Positions 8,755 through 17,446 of a stretch of 64,000 nt of DNA are shown one piece after another. The position numbers and the translations under genes are program-made. The notes under the pieces are model-generated. The model worked only from the letters and a program-made list of their open reading frames with translations, was not told where the DNA came from and did not search any database. Position 1 is the first letter of the stretch. Each line of letters opens with the position of its first letter. The DNA comes from Lactobacillus huangpiensis (GTDB lineage: Bacteria > Bacillota > Bacilli > Lactobacillales > Lactobacillaceae), in assembly GCF_019972815.1 (NCBI RefSeq), contig NZ_BPPA01000005.1, forward strand, positions 1 through 64,000. Reading direction: 5' to 3'.

Positions 8755-11700
8755 TTAATTTTTAGCACGCTTATTCTTATGCCAATGAACACCTTCATAG
8801 GTCAACTTGACAGCAGCAGACAAAGTGATCGGCATAATAAAGACCAAGATTATCAGTCCGATAATCACTGCCAAGGCCACTTCAATCAGAGTTGGAATCC
8901 CTGAAGGGATTAGCGCAGCAAAAGTACCACCTAAAATGATAGCAGCTGAAACTACAACTGTGCCGATAATGCCACAGGCCTTGAGCATTCTTTGACTTGG
9001 CTTACCGTCTTCAAGTTCACGATAGCGAGTCATTAAGAAAATACTGTAGTCAACGCCCAGGGCAATTAACATGATGAAGCCAAAGAACGGTGTGTTCCAG
9101 GTCAGCATGGATTTGCCTAATGCAGCTTTAACTACCCATTCCGTAATTGATAATGAACAGAAGTAGGCAATCAAAAGAGTACCCAAGATATAAACTGGTT
9201 GCAAAAGTGAACGAGTTACAAAAATGAGGGCAATTCCAATACCAATCAACATTATGGCGGCAGTTCTAATAAAGTCTCTGTTGGCAATATCTTTGATGTC
9301 AGCAATGTTAGAACTCTCTCCGCCCATTGCTACTGTAGCCTTTTTGAGTCTGGTTCCTGCTAAAGACTTCTTAGCCATTAAACTCAAATCTTGCGCCTTC
9401 TTGGTTGCTTTAAGACTACTTGGATTTGACTTAAAGACAATCATAAGCATTGCTGACTTCTTATCAGGACTCAGGTAATTTTTAATTGAGGTTTGGAAAG
9501 TATCGTTTTTAATAAATTCCTTCGGGATATAGAAAGTATCTGCGGCTGAGGAACTAGCTAAACCATTAAGATAAGCTGCACCTTGACCAAGTCCGCTATT
9601 AACTTCATCTACTCCGCTGGTAATCTTGGGTGTACTTGAAGCCAATTTCCCTGCACCAGTATTTAGTTGACCAACACTGGAATTCAATTGGCCTATGCCT
9701 GAGCTTAATTGACCAGTACTGGAATTAACTTGACCAATACCTGAGCTTAATTGACCTGCACTGGAATTAAGTTGACCAATGCCGCCAGTTAGAGTAGAAG
9801 CACCGCTATTTAATTGACCAGAAGCAGTAGTCAATCTGCCGACACCAGATTGAAGCTGACCCATTTGGCCAGATACATCTGGCATTGAAGCAGAAGCTTC
9901 TGCCCATGATTTTTCTAAAGCAGCACCAGCAGCTTGCATGGCAGCCATCTTCTGTTGCTGAGTTAAACCGGGTATACTATTAATACTCTTTGATAGGTTA
10001 GCTTTATAGCTCTTTTCTAAAGCAGCCTTAGTATTTTTCTGCGCATTTGCGATACCAGCACTGCCACTTGCCAATTGAGAATTCAACTGGTTAAGGCCAC
10101 TGGTCATTTGCTGGGTTCCGCTCTGCAGACGACTTGCGCCACCTTGCAGTTGACCAGTACCATTTTGCAAACGGCTGGCACCATTTTGCAGCTTACCCGT
10201 ACCAGCTTGCAATTTGCTTGCGCCATCTTGGAGTTGACTAGTACCATTTTGCAACTGGCTTGTTCCATCAGCCAACTGACTTGCACCCGCAGTAACTTTT
10301 TTGCTTGCCTTACTCAATTTACCTAAACCTGCACGTGCTTGATCAACACCTTGGTTGACAGTATTTAACTGGTTATTGACGTAAAGCTGATCAATGCTTT
10401 CACCATAAGGCTGAGTTACAGAAGTGACAAAAGCTACATCTCCAGATGCCTGGAGTTGTCTGGTTAATTGATCAATTAACCGCAAATCTGCTTCATTATC
10501 AAGTTTATGGTTACTCTTAATATAAAGTGTTGAAGGTTCAGCCATCCCTTTTGAAAAGTGATCTTCGACAACTAGCATCCCTGCTTTAGCTGAAGCACTA
10601 TTATCAATCTCATCAGTGTCATCATAATTCAAGTGACCAGTATACATAAGACCAAAAGGAAGCACAACCACAGCTAATACAATTAAGTAAATAATTGGGT
10701 GAGCAAGTGTCGCTTTGGAAATACCATGCCATAATTTATCTTCATGCTCACCGGTAAACTTCTTCACTGGCCAGAACATTTTTTCTCCCAAAACAGCCAT
10801 GAAGAAAGGATTGAGTGTCAGCAGCACTATTAATAAAACAGCTACGCCGACTGCAACACCAACTGCTGAGCGATAAATTGAAAAGTTAGCTAAACTTAGT
10901 GCCGAAAATCCAATTAATATTGAAGAACCTGAATACAGAATGGTTTTACCAGCGACTTTTAAAGCACTATTCATCGCCTCATAGCGATTCATTCCTTTAC
11001 CGAGGTCTTCTTTGAACTTGTCATACAAGAGGATGTTATAGTCTGTTCCGATACCAAACAACACGATAATCATAAAGACTTGTGTAAAGTTAGAAAACGG
11101 GAAGTTCTGGTATTTAACTAAGTTAGTAACAATCGCAAACGATGTAATAAAGGAAACCCCAACAGTCAGCAATGAAATCAGGGGCACAATTGGTGACCTG
11201 AAGACAATCACTAACACGATGAAAATAAAGATGACGGTAATTACTTCTGTTTTCTTAATTCCCTCTTGAATAGCATTTGAGAAGGCATTTTGTAAAACAT
11301 CAGCACCAGTAACGTAAGTTCTGATGCCGGCAGTTTTGACTGCTTTATTCAACTCAGACTCAACATCATTAACCGGTCCGTGCTTTTTAGCCACATTCAA
11401 CTGCATTATCCAGGTTGTATTATCCTTTGACTGCAGCTTTTTCTTAGTAGCAATATTATCATCTGGGCCTAAAATCATTTTAATGCCGTATTGATCCTGA
11501 TCATTTTTCAATCTGTCAATAGTTTCATTAATGGCATTCTTATCATCGGAAGTCAGTTTGCCTTTTTGCTTATTAAAGACCACTGCAATCTGATAGGTAT
11601 TTTTTTGTTTAGGGCCCCAATCATTTTGGATTGATTTTGCAACTTCACTTTGAACGTCAGACGGTAAGGAAATATTTGAGTGCTCACGGGTTAACCCTGT

Positions 11701-11787
11701 AACGTCCGGCAAAGCCACAACAGAAATGATTAAAATTAAAATCCATGCAATTAACGAGAAAATATGATTTTTTACTAGTTTATGCAC
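8755..11787 (-). CDS. MMPL/RND-superfamily transporter with coiled-coil repeat insert
   Basis: A 1010-residue membrane protein built as two MMPL halves. An N-terminal transmembrane helix is followed by an extracytoplasmic domain and a block of helices (about 180-370). A large second extracytoplasmic domain follows, then a final helix block (about 825-1000). The second external domain contains two runs of short repeats of the type (S/G)-x-L-Q-x-G, about residues 495-560 and 645-735. These are predicted to form a long coiled coil, as in YhgE/Pip and YdgH-like proteins. It probably exports a lipid or other hydrophobic compound. It overlaps its TetR regulator by eight bases. Confidence 0.88.
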   Translation of the reverse strand: MHKLVKNHIFSLIAWILILIISVVALPDVTGLTREHSNISLPSDVQSEVAKSIQNDWGPKQKNTYQIAVVFNKQKGKLTSDDKNAINETIDRLKNDQDQYGIKMILGPDDNIATKKKLQSKDNTTWIMQLNVAKKHGPVNDVESELNKAVKTAGIRTYVTGADVLQNAFSNAIQEGIKKTEVITVIFIFIVLVIVFRSPIVPLISLLTVGVSFITSFAIVTNLVKYQNFPFSNFTQVFMIIVLFGIGTDYNILLYDKFKEDLGKGMNRYEAMNSALKVAGKTILYSGSSILIGFSALSLANFSIYRSAVGVAVGVAVLLIVLLTLNPFFMAVLGEKMFWPVKKFTGEHEDKLWHGISKATLAHPIIYLIVLAVVVLPFGLMYTGHLNYDDTDEIDNSASAKAGMLVVEDHFSKGMAEPSTLYIKSNHKLDNEADLRLIDQLTRQLQASGDVAFVTSVTQPYGESIDQLYVNNQLNTVNQGVDQARAGLGKLSKASKKVTAGASQLADGTSQLQNGTSQLQDGASKLQAGTGKLQNGASRLQNGTGQLQGGASRLQSGTQQMTSGLNQLNSQLASGSAGIANAQKNTKAALEKSYKANLSKSINSIPGLTQQQKMAAMQAAGAALEKSWAEASASMPDVSGQMGQLQSGVGRLTTASGQLNSGASTLTGGIGQLNSSAGQLSSGIGQVNSSTGQLSSGIGQLNSSVGQLNTGAGKLASSTPKITSGVDEVNSGLGQGAAYLNGLASSSAADTFYIPKEFIKNDTFQTSIKNYLSPDKKSAMLMIVFKSNPSSLKATKKAQDLSLMAKKSLAGTRLKKATVAMGGESSNIADIKDIANRDFIRTAAIMLIGIGIALIFVTRSLLQPVYILGTLLIAYFCSLSITEWVVKAALGKSMLTWNTPFFGFIMLIALGVDYSIFLMTRYRELEDGKPSQRMLKACGIIGTVVVSAAIILGGTFAALIPSGIPTLIEVALAVIIGLIILVFIMPITLSAAVKLTYEGVHWHKNKRAKN
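9560..10326 (-). repeat. Repeat-coded coiled-coil region inside the MMPL gene
   Basis: Within the MMPL gene, two blocks (about 9620-9860 and 10090-10300) are made of degenerate 21-24-base units coding for units such as SQLQDGASKLQAG and GQLNSSAGQLSSG. The repetition is visible at the DNA level and creates spurious open frames on both strands. Confidence 0.8.
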
Positions 11788-12367
11788 TCTGATTTTCCTT
11801 TCTATTTTTTTGCAATAATTTCTTAGGCTGAACCAATTGAATAATTAATTCATGATAACCTTGGTCAGCCTCTTCACTAGTTTCTTCTTTAAAAGAATCA
11901 GATACATCTAAAAAAACGTATCCTAGTACTGCCCCAATTAAGGAATGGAGCGAAACCGTGCTGTCACTTTTCAAATTTAGTTTATCAGCCAAAGCTATTA
12001 TCTTTAAAATTTCCTGAGTAATAGCATCGTCTTTTTGGTATTCGTTCAGATGGTAGAGAATACTAATTAATGCAGGATCGTCCAAAATAAAGTTACGGAC
12101 AATATCCGCAAATTTAAGTAAAGCCTCTTCACCCGAAATTCCGATCAAATTATCAACTAATTTTTTACCTAAAATTTTAATTCTGCTTGCACCGACAAGC
12201 GACAACAATTGCTTTCGACCTGAAACATAATGGTAAAGTGACTGTGAACGAACGCCTAACTCTTTGGCTAGGTTCGGCAGAGTGGTCGCGGAAAGTCCCT
12301 TTCGTCCAATCAGCTCCGTCGCCTTCGCAATCACCTTATCCAAATCAAGGTTTCTTTTTCTAACCAA
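11780..12367 (-). CDS. TetR-family transcriptional regulator
   Basis: A 195-residue regulator with an N-terminal TetR helix-turn-helix (residues about 5-50; LSATTLPNLAKELGVRSQSLYHYVSG). A variable C-terminal ligand and dimer domain follows. I place the start at a TTG (12365-12367) because AAGGAGG lies seven bases upstream. The longer reading from 12427 has no ribosome site and adds 20 unlikely residues. Its stop overlaps the MMPL gene start, so the pair is an operon. By analogy it represses itself and the transporter until an inducer, probably a toxic hydrophobic compound, binds. Confidence 0.85.
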   Translation of the reverse strand: MVRKRNLDLDKVIAKATELIGRKGLSATTLPNLAKELGVRSQSLYHYVSGRKQLLSLVGASRIKILGKKLVDNLIGISGEEALLKFADIVRNFILDDPALISILYHLNEYQKDDAITQEILKIIALADKLNLKSDSTVSLHSLIGAVLGYVFLDVSDSFKEETSEEADQGYHELIIQLVQPKKLLQKNRKENQSA

Positions 12368-12457
12368 TTTCACCCCTCCTTCTGACAGCATACTGAATAA
12401 TATAGCACTACAACATGAAGAATACAATCTACATGCTGTAAATTATTTTATATTAAT

Positions 12458-12496
12458 AAAAAAGCCCTAAAACATGGATTTTATTAGGGCAAAAAA
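12458..12496 (-). terminator. Terminator of the beta-lactamase-fold protein gene
   Basis: GCCCTAA paired with TTAGGGC around a 13-base loop, flanked by A/T runs on both sides. It lies about 35 bases after the upstream gene's stop on the minus strand. Confidence 0.8.
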
Positions 12497-12528
12497 TTTA
12501 AGATTTGGTAAAGTATACGTCAAAAATG

Positions 12529-13452
12529 TTATTTAAAAAAGCTGTTGACTGCCTTTTCCAGTTTAACAAATTCATGGTCATTATTGCTCCAAACGCTGAC
12601 GCAATAAGCATTACCATTAGACTGGACAAGTGCAACATTGGCTTTACTATCCCCAATAGCATAAATTAAACCCTTATTATTACGGATAATCTTAGGCTTA
12701 GTTTTGTTAGCATTCAGTGCTCCTAAAACTTGATTGGAATATTGTCTGCTTAAAATCTGATCATGGTATAGACTCACCATAATTTTATTCAAATCATTTG
12801 CAGTAGTATAACCTGCTGGTTTAGCTGAAAATTTTCCTTTAATGGCGGTTTCTTCAGCGCCAGTTCTTCTGATAATTGAGTTGACTTTTGCAGGCTTAAC
12901 TACGCGCAACAAAGCGTTGGCCGCAGTTTTGTCACCTTGCATCATTAATTGCTTCAAATAAGTTGCATTATATGCAATTCCTTTTTGAAGGACCTTTTCA
13001 CCTTTAACGTGATCTGCTTTTTTAATTTTGACAGCTTTATTTATATTTAACTTCCCTTGTTGTTCTTCATAAGTTAAAGCAACAAGCAAAAATAAGCGAC
13101 TAATAGTATTTACACCATGTCTTTGGCTAGTGTTAGAAACACGGACAAATTTATTATTATTGAGATCTTGAACACAAACTTGATAGCTCTGATCCTTTCC
13201 CATCACCTGTACAATTTTTTCTGCCCATTTTTTCTCACTGCCGGAAGCAATTTTAATGTGATTTGGATACTCCATAGTCGCAACTTTTGGTTCACGGGCA
13301 GAGTTTTTTCCTTTTTTATTTTTGACAACTTGTTCCTGTCCTTGACCCACAATTTTCAGGCTGCTGTTCTCTACTTTTTTAAGATTGACAGAATAGAGCA
13401 TAAAAGCAATAAGTGCTGTGATTAATGAGCCTATCAAAACTTTATTTTTCAT
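12529..13452 (-). CDS. Membrane-anchored class A beta-lactamase-fold protein with degenerate catalytic motifs
   Basis: A 307-residue protein with an N-terminal membrane anchor (residues about 5-22), a basic linker and a C-terminal domain that follows the class A beta-lactamase/PBP-like serine hydrolase pattern. The expected S-x-x-K before L-F-L reads T-I-S-R (116-119). The S-D-N loop reads G-D-K (173-175, before T-A-A-N). No K-T-G is seen before the final strand. All three catalytic motifs are therefore altered. It is likely a non-enzymatic cell-surface protein, perhaps binding wall material. It lies 14 bases downstream of corA. Confidence 0.65.
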   Translation of the reverse strand: MKNKVLIGSLITALIAFMLYSVNLKKVENSSLKIVGQGQEQVVKNKKGKNSAREPKVATMEYPNHIKIASGSEKKWAEKIVQVMGKDQSYQVCVQDLNNNKFVRVSNTSQRHGVNTISRLFLLVALTYEEQQGKLNINKAVKIKKADHVKGEKVLQKGIAYNATYLKQLMMQGDKTAANALLRVVKPAKVNSIIRRTGAEETAIKGKFSAKPAGYTTANDLNKIMVSLYHDQILSRQYSNQVLGALNANKTKPKIIRNNKGLIYAIGDSKANVALVQSNGNAYCVSVWSNNDHEFVKLEKAVNSFFK

Positions 13453-13466
13453 TTATTTGCCTCAGT

Positions 13467-14384
13467 TTAAAAGAAGTGATGTCGTTTCATTAGCACAATC
13501 AACCATACCATCAAAAAGATCGTTATTACAGTAATAGCAATCCAGTCAGACGAGCTGTGTCCAACCGGGAGGCTGACGTTCATACCATAAAAGCCGGTTA
13601 AAATTGTGGGAATGGTTAAGACCAAAGACCAGACTGTAAGGAACTTCATCGTATCATTTAGATTATTGTTCATCATGTTATTAGAAGTTGCAGACAAAGT
13701 TTGGGTTACCTGTTGCGAAATTTTTACCATTTCTGCAGATTGATTTGATTCAATTAAAACATCATCTAATCGTTCACGTCCAGACTTGGTGAAGTTCAAC
13801 TGAGACATTTTTAAACTGTGCAGCATCATTAGGTTAGTCTGAATTGAGCTAGACAAATACACCAGACTTTTCTCAATATTGGACAGCTCTACCAAGTCCT
13901 TGTTATTAATGTCACCAGAAAGTTTTTGATCTAAACTATTGCGTTCCGCATCAAGCTGAGTAACAGCTCGCTGGAAATACTGCGATGAATATAGTAAAAA
14001 CTTCATTAAAAGTTCAGTAACATCTTGTGCCATTGATAGCTCTCTTCTCGTAGCAGCATCATTAAACTCATCAAACACATAGCTGGTCGATTGAGTATGA
14101 AAGGTAAAGATGTTTTGCCCAGATATTAAAAAAGTTACTGGATGGGCTGTAAAATGCTTGATGGTTTTAGTTGGCCAAATAGGTACATCATAAACCAGCA
14201 AATTGATATGCGTATGCGTATCATAATCATAGTGGGGTCGTTCATGTCGGTCTGAAATATAGGTAATCATGTCAGGAGTAAAATGAAAATCTATTTGCAG
14301 CTTATTACTGTCTTCTTCACTCAAATTGCTGATATCATACCATTTATAATTAGTTTCTACTGGAAACTTTTGTTCTTTGATCAC
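13467..14384 (-). CDS. CorA-family divalent cation (magnesium) transporter
   Basis: A protein of about 305 residues with the CorA layout: a long soluble N-terminal domain with a helical bundle, then two C-terminal transmembrane helices (about 245-265 and 280-300). The hallmark YGMN motif lies after the first helix (FYGMNVSLPVG). It forms homopentamers that admit Mg2+ or related ions. I prefer the GTG at 14384 because AGGGG lies seven bases upstream. An in-frame GTG at 14402 has no ribosome site. The beta-lactamase-fold gene follows closely and may be cotranscribed. Confidence 0.88.
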   Translation of the reverse strand: MIKEQKFPVETNYKWYDISNLSEEDSNKLQIDFHFTPDMITYISDRHERPHYDYDTHTHINLLVYDVPIWPTKTIKHFTAHPVTFLISGQNIFTFHTQSTSYVFDEFNDAATRRELSMAQDVTELLMKFLLYSSQYFQRAVTQLDAERNSLDQKLSGDINNKDLVELSNIEKSLVYLSSSIQTNLMMLHSLKMSQLNFTKSGRERLDDVLIESNQSAEMVKISQQVTQTLSATSNNMMNNNLNDTMKFLTVWSLVLTIPTILTGFYGMNVSLPVGHSSSDWIAITVITIFLMVWLIVLMKRHHFF

Positions 14385-14475
14385 GTTTTCACCCCTGGCC
14401 ACTGTATTTAGCTGGCGTAGCTACCAGCTTTTATATGCCAATATTATCTTACCATTGAAGAGAAAAACGACAAAT

Positions 14476-14502
14476 AAAAAAACAGGTCAAGACCTGTTTT
14501 TT
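14476..14502. terminator. Terminator after the first Ugp-type binding-protein gene
   Basis: AAAAAACAGGTC AA GACCTGTTTTTT is an almost perfect symmetric hairpin with T-runs in both directions. It ends the leftward transcript. Confidence 0.88.
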
Positions 14503-14518
14503 AATTTTTATCACATTT

Positions 14519-15820
14519 CTATTGTTTCCAAGCGGCATCAAATTTATTTTTACCTGTTGTAATGGCTTTTTCAACATTACGGTTCTTTTGTGCGGCAGAT
14601 AAGATTGACTGCATAATTGGGGTTAATTGACTAAATGTAGCACTAGAGTCCTTAATTACAGGAACACTGTATAGCGAGTTGGCATTAAGAATGTCTTCCA
14701 ATTTGGCCGGCAGTTTAAAGTCTTTATTCGACTTATATTCATCAGACTTTGTGGCACTGTCACTAACTGGAATATAGCCGGTTTCTTTAGCCCACTTAAT
14801 TTGACTATCTTTAGAAGAAAGATATTTCATAAATTTGAAAGCAGCAGCTTTCTGCATCGCGCTGGCGTGGCTGAACATATAAATGTCGGTACCTTGTGAC
14901 ATTGTATATTTGCTTGGCCGAGCTGCAACTTCATAATTGAAGCCTTTCTTAGCTGCCTGTTTGATCCATGTTTCAGTTGATGAAGATGTAACAAACATTG
15001 CCAATTTTTTGTTAGTAAATGGAATGTACAAGTATTTATCAGAACCTGGCATTCTAAAGTAGCCTGCTTTTTCCCCGTCGATAAAGTAATTGAGCAACTT
15101 TTTGGATTTAGCACCAGTAAAGTCAATTTTACTGGAGAAATTTTCACCTTGGTTCTTCATACCCAAAACGTAGTAGTTGTCAAGATCATCAAAGCCTGCA
15201 CCAACTACTTGATGGTTGCTCTTTTGGTAAATAGTCTGTGCAGCCTTCTTAACCTCAGCCATTGTTGCAGGAACTTTGGTAATGCCATACTCCTTAAACA
15301 TCTTTGGGTTATAAATTAAAACTTCAATTGACTTGTTAAAAGGAATACCATACTGGGTGCCCTTAATTTGCGCACCATTTAGCATGTCTTCCTTAATACC
15401 AGATGCTGAGGTACTGCCCCAGCCTACATTTTTATCATTAATGTATGGTTTAAGGTCAACCAACATCTTATTCTTAGCGGCACTTTCAAGCCAACCTGGA
15501 TAAGCCTGAGTGATTGTTGGTAAATTTTTAGGTGATTGCAGAGTCGAAGTGATTTTTGACTGCAAGTTATCGTAATCACCTTGTTGTTCAAGCTTGATTT
15601 TTATTTTAGGATTTTTATTTTCAAAGTCCTGAGCTAAACTTTTCAGTGTTTTTTCCTGAGAGCCCTGCATCCCATGCCAAAAAACAACTGTAGTTTTTTG
15701 AGTTACCTTTGGTATTTTAGAACTTGAGGATGATGAACTGTTGCTTTTTGAACAAGCTGCAGTTCCAATTAATGCCAAGCCGGCTGCCGCAACAGCTGCC
15801 AGCTTTTTACCGAAATTCAT
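14519..15820 (-). CDS. Extracellular solute-binding lipoprotein, Ugp-type (paralogue 1)
   Basis: A 433-residue ABC importer binding protein of family 1 (UgpB/MalE-like). The N-terminal signal peptide ends in a lipobox (I-G-T-A-A-C, Cys at about 23) and is followed by a serine-rich linker. Conserved patterns include VFWHGMQGSQEKTLKSL and GTQYGIPFNKS. It is about 60 percent identical by eye to the next protein upstream. A terminator separates the two genes, so this copy probably has its own promoter near 15880-15910. It should feed the permeases encoded upstream; the substrate is probably glycerol-3-phosphate or a glycerophosphodiester by homology only. Confidence 0.88.
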   Translation of the reverse strand: MNFGKKLAAVAAAGLALIGTAACSKSNSSSSSSSKIPKVTQKTTVVFWHGMQGSQEKTLKSLAQDFENKNPKIKIKLEQQGDYDNLQSKITSTLQSPKNLPTITQAYPGWLESAAKNKMLVDLKPYINDKNVGWGSTSASGIKEDMLNGAQIKGTQYGIPFNKSIEVLIYNPKMFKEYGITKVPATMAEVKKAAQTIYQKSNHQVVGAGFDDLDNYYVLGMKNQGENFSSKIDFTGAKSKKLLNYFIDGEKAGYFRMPGSDKYLYIPFTNKKLAMFVTSSSTETWIKQAAKKGFNYEVAARPSKYTMSQGTDIYMFSHASAMQKAAAFKFMKYLSSKDSQIKWAKETGYIPVSDSATKSDEYKSNKDFKLPAKLEDILNANSLYSVPVIKDSSATFSQLTPIMQSILSAAQKNRNVEKAITTGKNKFDAAWKQ

Positions 15821-15850
15821 GATATCTTTTTTCCTCCAAAATTTTTTAAG

Positions 15851-15874
15851 TGCTCAATAGTGATAGTTTGAGCA
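15851..15874. repeat. Inverted repeat upstream of binding-protein gene 1
   Basis: TGCTCAA and TTGAGCA flank a 10-base spacer, about 30 bases before the gene start. It may be an operator or a 5' leader hairpin. No partner regulator is known. Confidence 0.4.
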
Positions 15875-16031
15875 TTAATACTCATTTATTGTATAGCAAA
15901 TAATGCAAGATTACAATAAATTTAGACACAAAAATTCGGCTTTATTTGTATATTTTACTTTATTTGTAATTATAGTTAGCTATATTCCGAACATTTTTTC
16001 GATGACCTTTATTTTGTTCCATTTTGGGCAT

Positions 16032-16061
16032 AAAAAAGAACTTGCCTATTATGGCAAGCTC
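16032..16061 (-). terminator. Terminator of the main Ugp-type operon
   Basis: The minus strand reads GAGCTTGCC and GGCAAGTTC followed by TTTTTT, about 25 bases past the stop of the second binding-protein gene. Confidence 0.82.
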
Positions 16062-16086
16062 TTTAATAAAAATTGCTATTTAGTTT

Positions 16087-17397
16087 TTATTGCTTCCAAG
16101 CAGCATCAAATTTTGTTTTGCCCGATTTAATAGCGTCATCAACATTTTGCTTCTTTTGAGCAGCAGCTAAAATATTTTGCATAACTGGATTCAAATTACC
16201 GTATGCAGCTCCAGCATTTTTGATAATTGGCACACTGTATAAGTTTGCCATTGCATCTTCAAGTTTAGCTGGCAATTTAAGCTTTTTAGTATCCTTGTAT
16301 TCAGCTGAATCAGCAGCACTCTGGTTAACAGGAATGTAACCAGTAGCATTTGCCCATTCAAGTTGACTTGCTTTTGAGGTCAAGAACTTAATGTAAGTAA
16401 ATGCTGCAGACTTTTGGTCAGCTGAAGCATGCTTGAACATGTAAATATCAGTACCTTGTGACATAGTGTATTTACCTGGACGAGGTGCAACATCGTAAGT
16501 GAACTTGTTGCCTACACCTTGTTTAACAAAGCCTTCACCAGCAGAAGTACCAATGTACATTGCTACCTTTTGGTTAGCAAATGGTCCAGACAGATAGTGT
16601 TCTGAACCAGCTACTCTGAAGTAGCCATCTTTGATTCCATCTGCATAAAAATTAATAACCTTCTTTGAAGTATCGCCGGCAAAGTCAATTTTACTTGAGA
16701 AGTCAACGCCTTCGTTCTTCATGCCTAAAGTGTAGTAGTTTGATAATGAGTCAAAACCGGCTCCAACAACTTTATGATTACTCTTTTTATAAATAATTTG
16801 TGAATCTTTCTTCAGTTCATCCATTGTTGCAGGAGCTTTTTTAATACCGTATTTCTTTAACAAGTCTGCGTTATAAGTCAAAACTTCAATTGATTTGTTA
16901 AAAGGAATACCGTATTGTTTGCCATTAATCTTAGCGCCATCAAGAAGTTCAGACTTGATGTCAGAAGCTTTACTGCTTCCCCAGCCAACTTCTTTATTGT
17001 TAATGTATGGCTTTAAATCAACCAGCATGTTTTTGCTAGCAGCATTAAAGAGCCAGTCAGGATATGCCTGAGTAATGGTTGGCAAGTTATTAGGCGATTG
17101 CAAAGTTGAATTAATTTTGGCTTGTAAGTCATTATAAGCACCTTGATTCTCCAACTTGACCTTGATTTTAGGATTTTTGCTTTCAAATTCCTGTGTCAAT
17201 TTTTTCAAAGTCGATTGTTGCACACCTGTCATACCATGCCAAAAAACAATATTGGTTGTCTTTTTGACTTTGGCAATTTTTTCTGAACTTGAAGATGAGG
17301 AAGAATTAGAATTGCTTCCGCCATTTGAACAAGCTGCAGTACCAACAAGAGTTAAACCAACAGCAAACGCAGCGGCTAACTTTTTACTAAACTTCAT
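16087..17397 (-). CDS. Extracellular solute-binding lipoprotein, Ugp-type (paralogue 2)
   Basis: A 436-residue family 1 binding protein with a signal peptide and lipobox (V-G-T-A-A-C) followed by a serine-rich linker. It closely resembles paralogue 1 throughout (VFWHGMTGVQQSTLKKL, GKQYGIPFNKS). It is the last gene of the operon ATPase-permease-permease-hydrolase-binding protein, 49 bases after the hydrolase. It captures substrate outside the membrane and passes it to the two permeases. A recent duplication with loss of linkage best explains the two copies. Confidence 0.9.
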   Translation of the reverse strand: MKFSKKLAAAFAVGLTLVGTAACSNGGSNSNSSSSSSSEKIAKVKKTTNIVFWHGMTGVQQSTLKKLTQEFESKNPKIKVKLENQGAYNDLQAKINSTLQSPNNLPTITQAYPDWLFNAASKNMLVDLKPYINNKEVGWGSSKASDIKSELLDGAKINGKQYGIPFNKSIEVLTYNADLLKKYGIKKAPATMDELKKDSQIIYKKSNHKVVGAGFDSLSNYYTLGMKNEGVDFSSKIDFAGDTSKKVINFYADGIKDGYFRVAGSEHYLSGPFANQKVAMYIGTSAGEGFVKQGVGNKFTYDVAPRPGKYTMSQGTDIYMFKHASADQKSAAFTYIKFLTSKASQLEWANATGYIPVNQSAADSAEYKDTKKLKLPAKLEDAMANLYSVPIIKNAGAAYGNLNPVMQNILAAAQKKQNVDDAIKSGKTKFDAAWKQ

Positions 17398-17446
17398 TTG
17401 GTTAAACCTCCCAAATATAAAAACTAAACAACATTTTTTTGATTAA

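Noticed and set aside
10075-10326. Repeat-rich plus-strand ORF of 83 residues
   Set aside because: It is the antisense shadow of the MMPL coiled-coil repeats and has no ribosome site.
14410-14433. GCTGG...CCAGC hairpin with TTTT upstream of corA
   Set aside because: It points toward the plus strand, where no gene ends. It is too weak to call a terminator and is perhaps only part of the corA leader.
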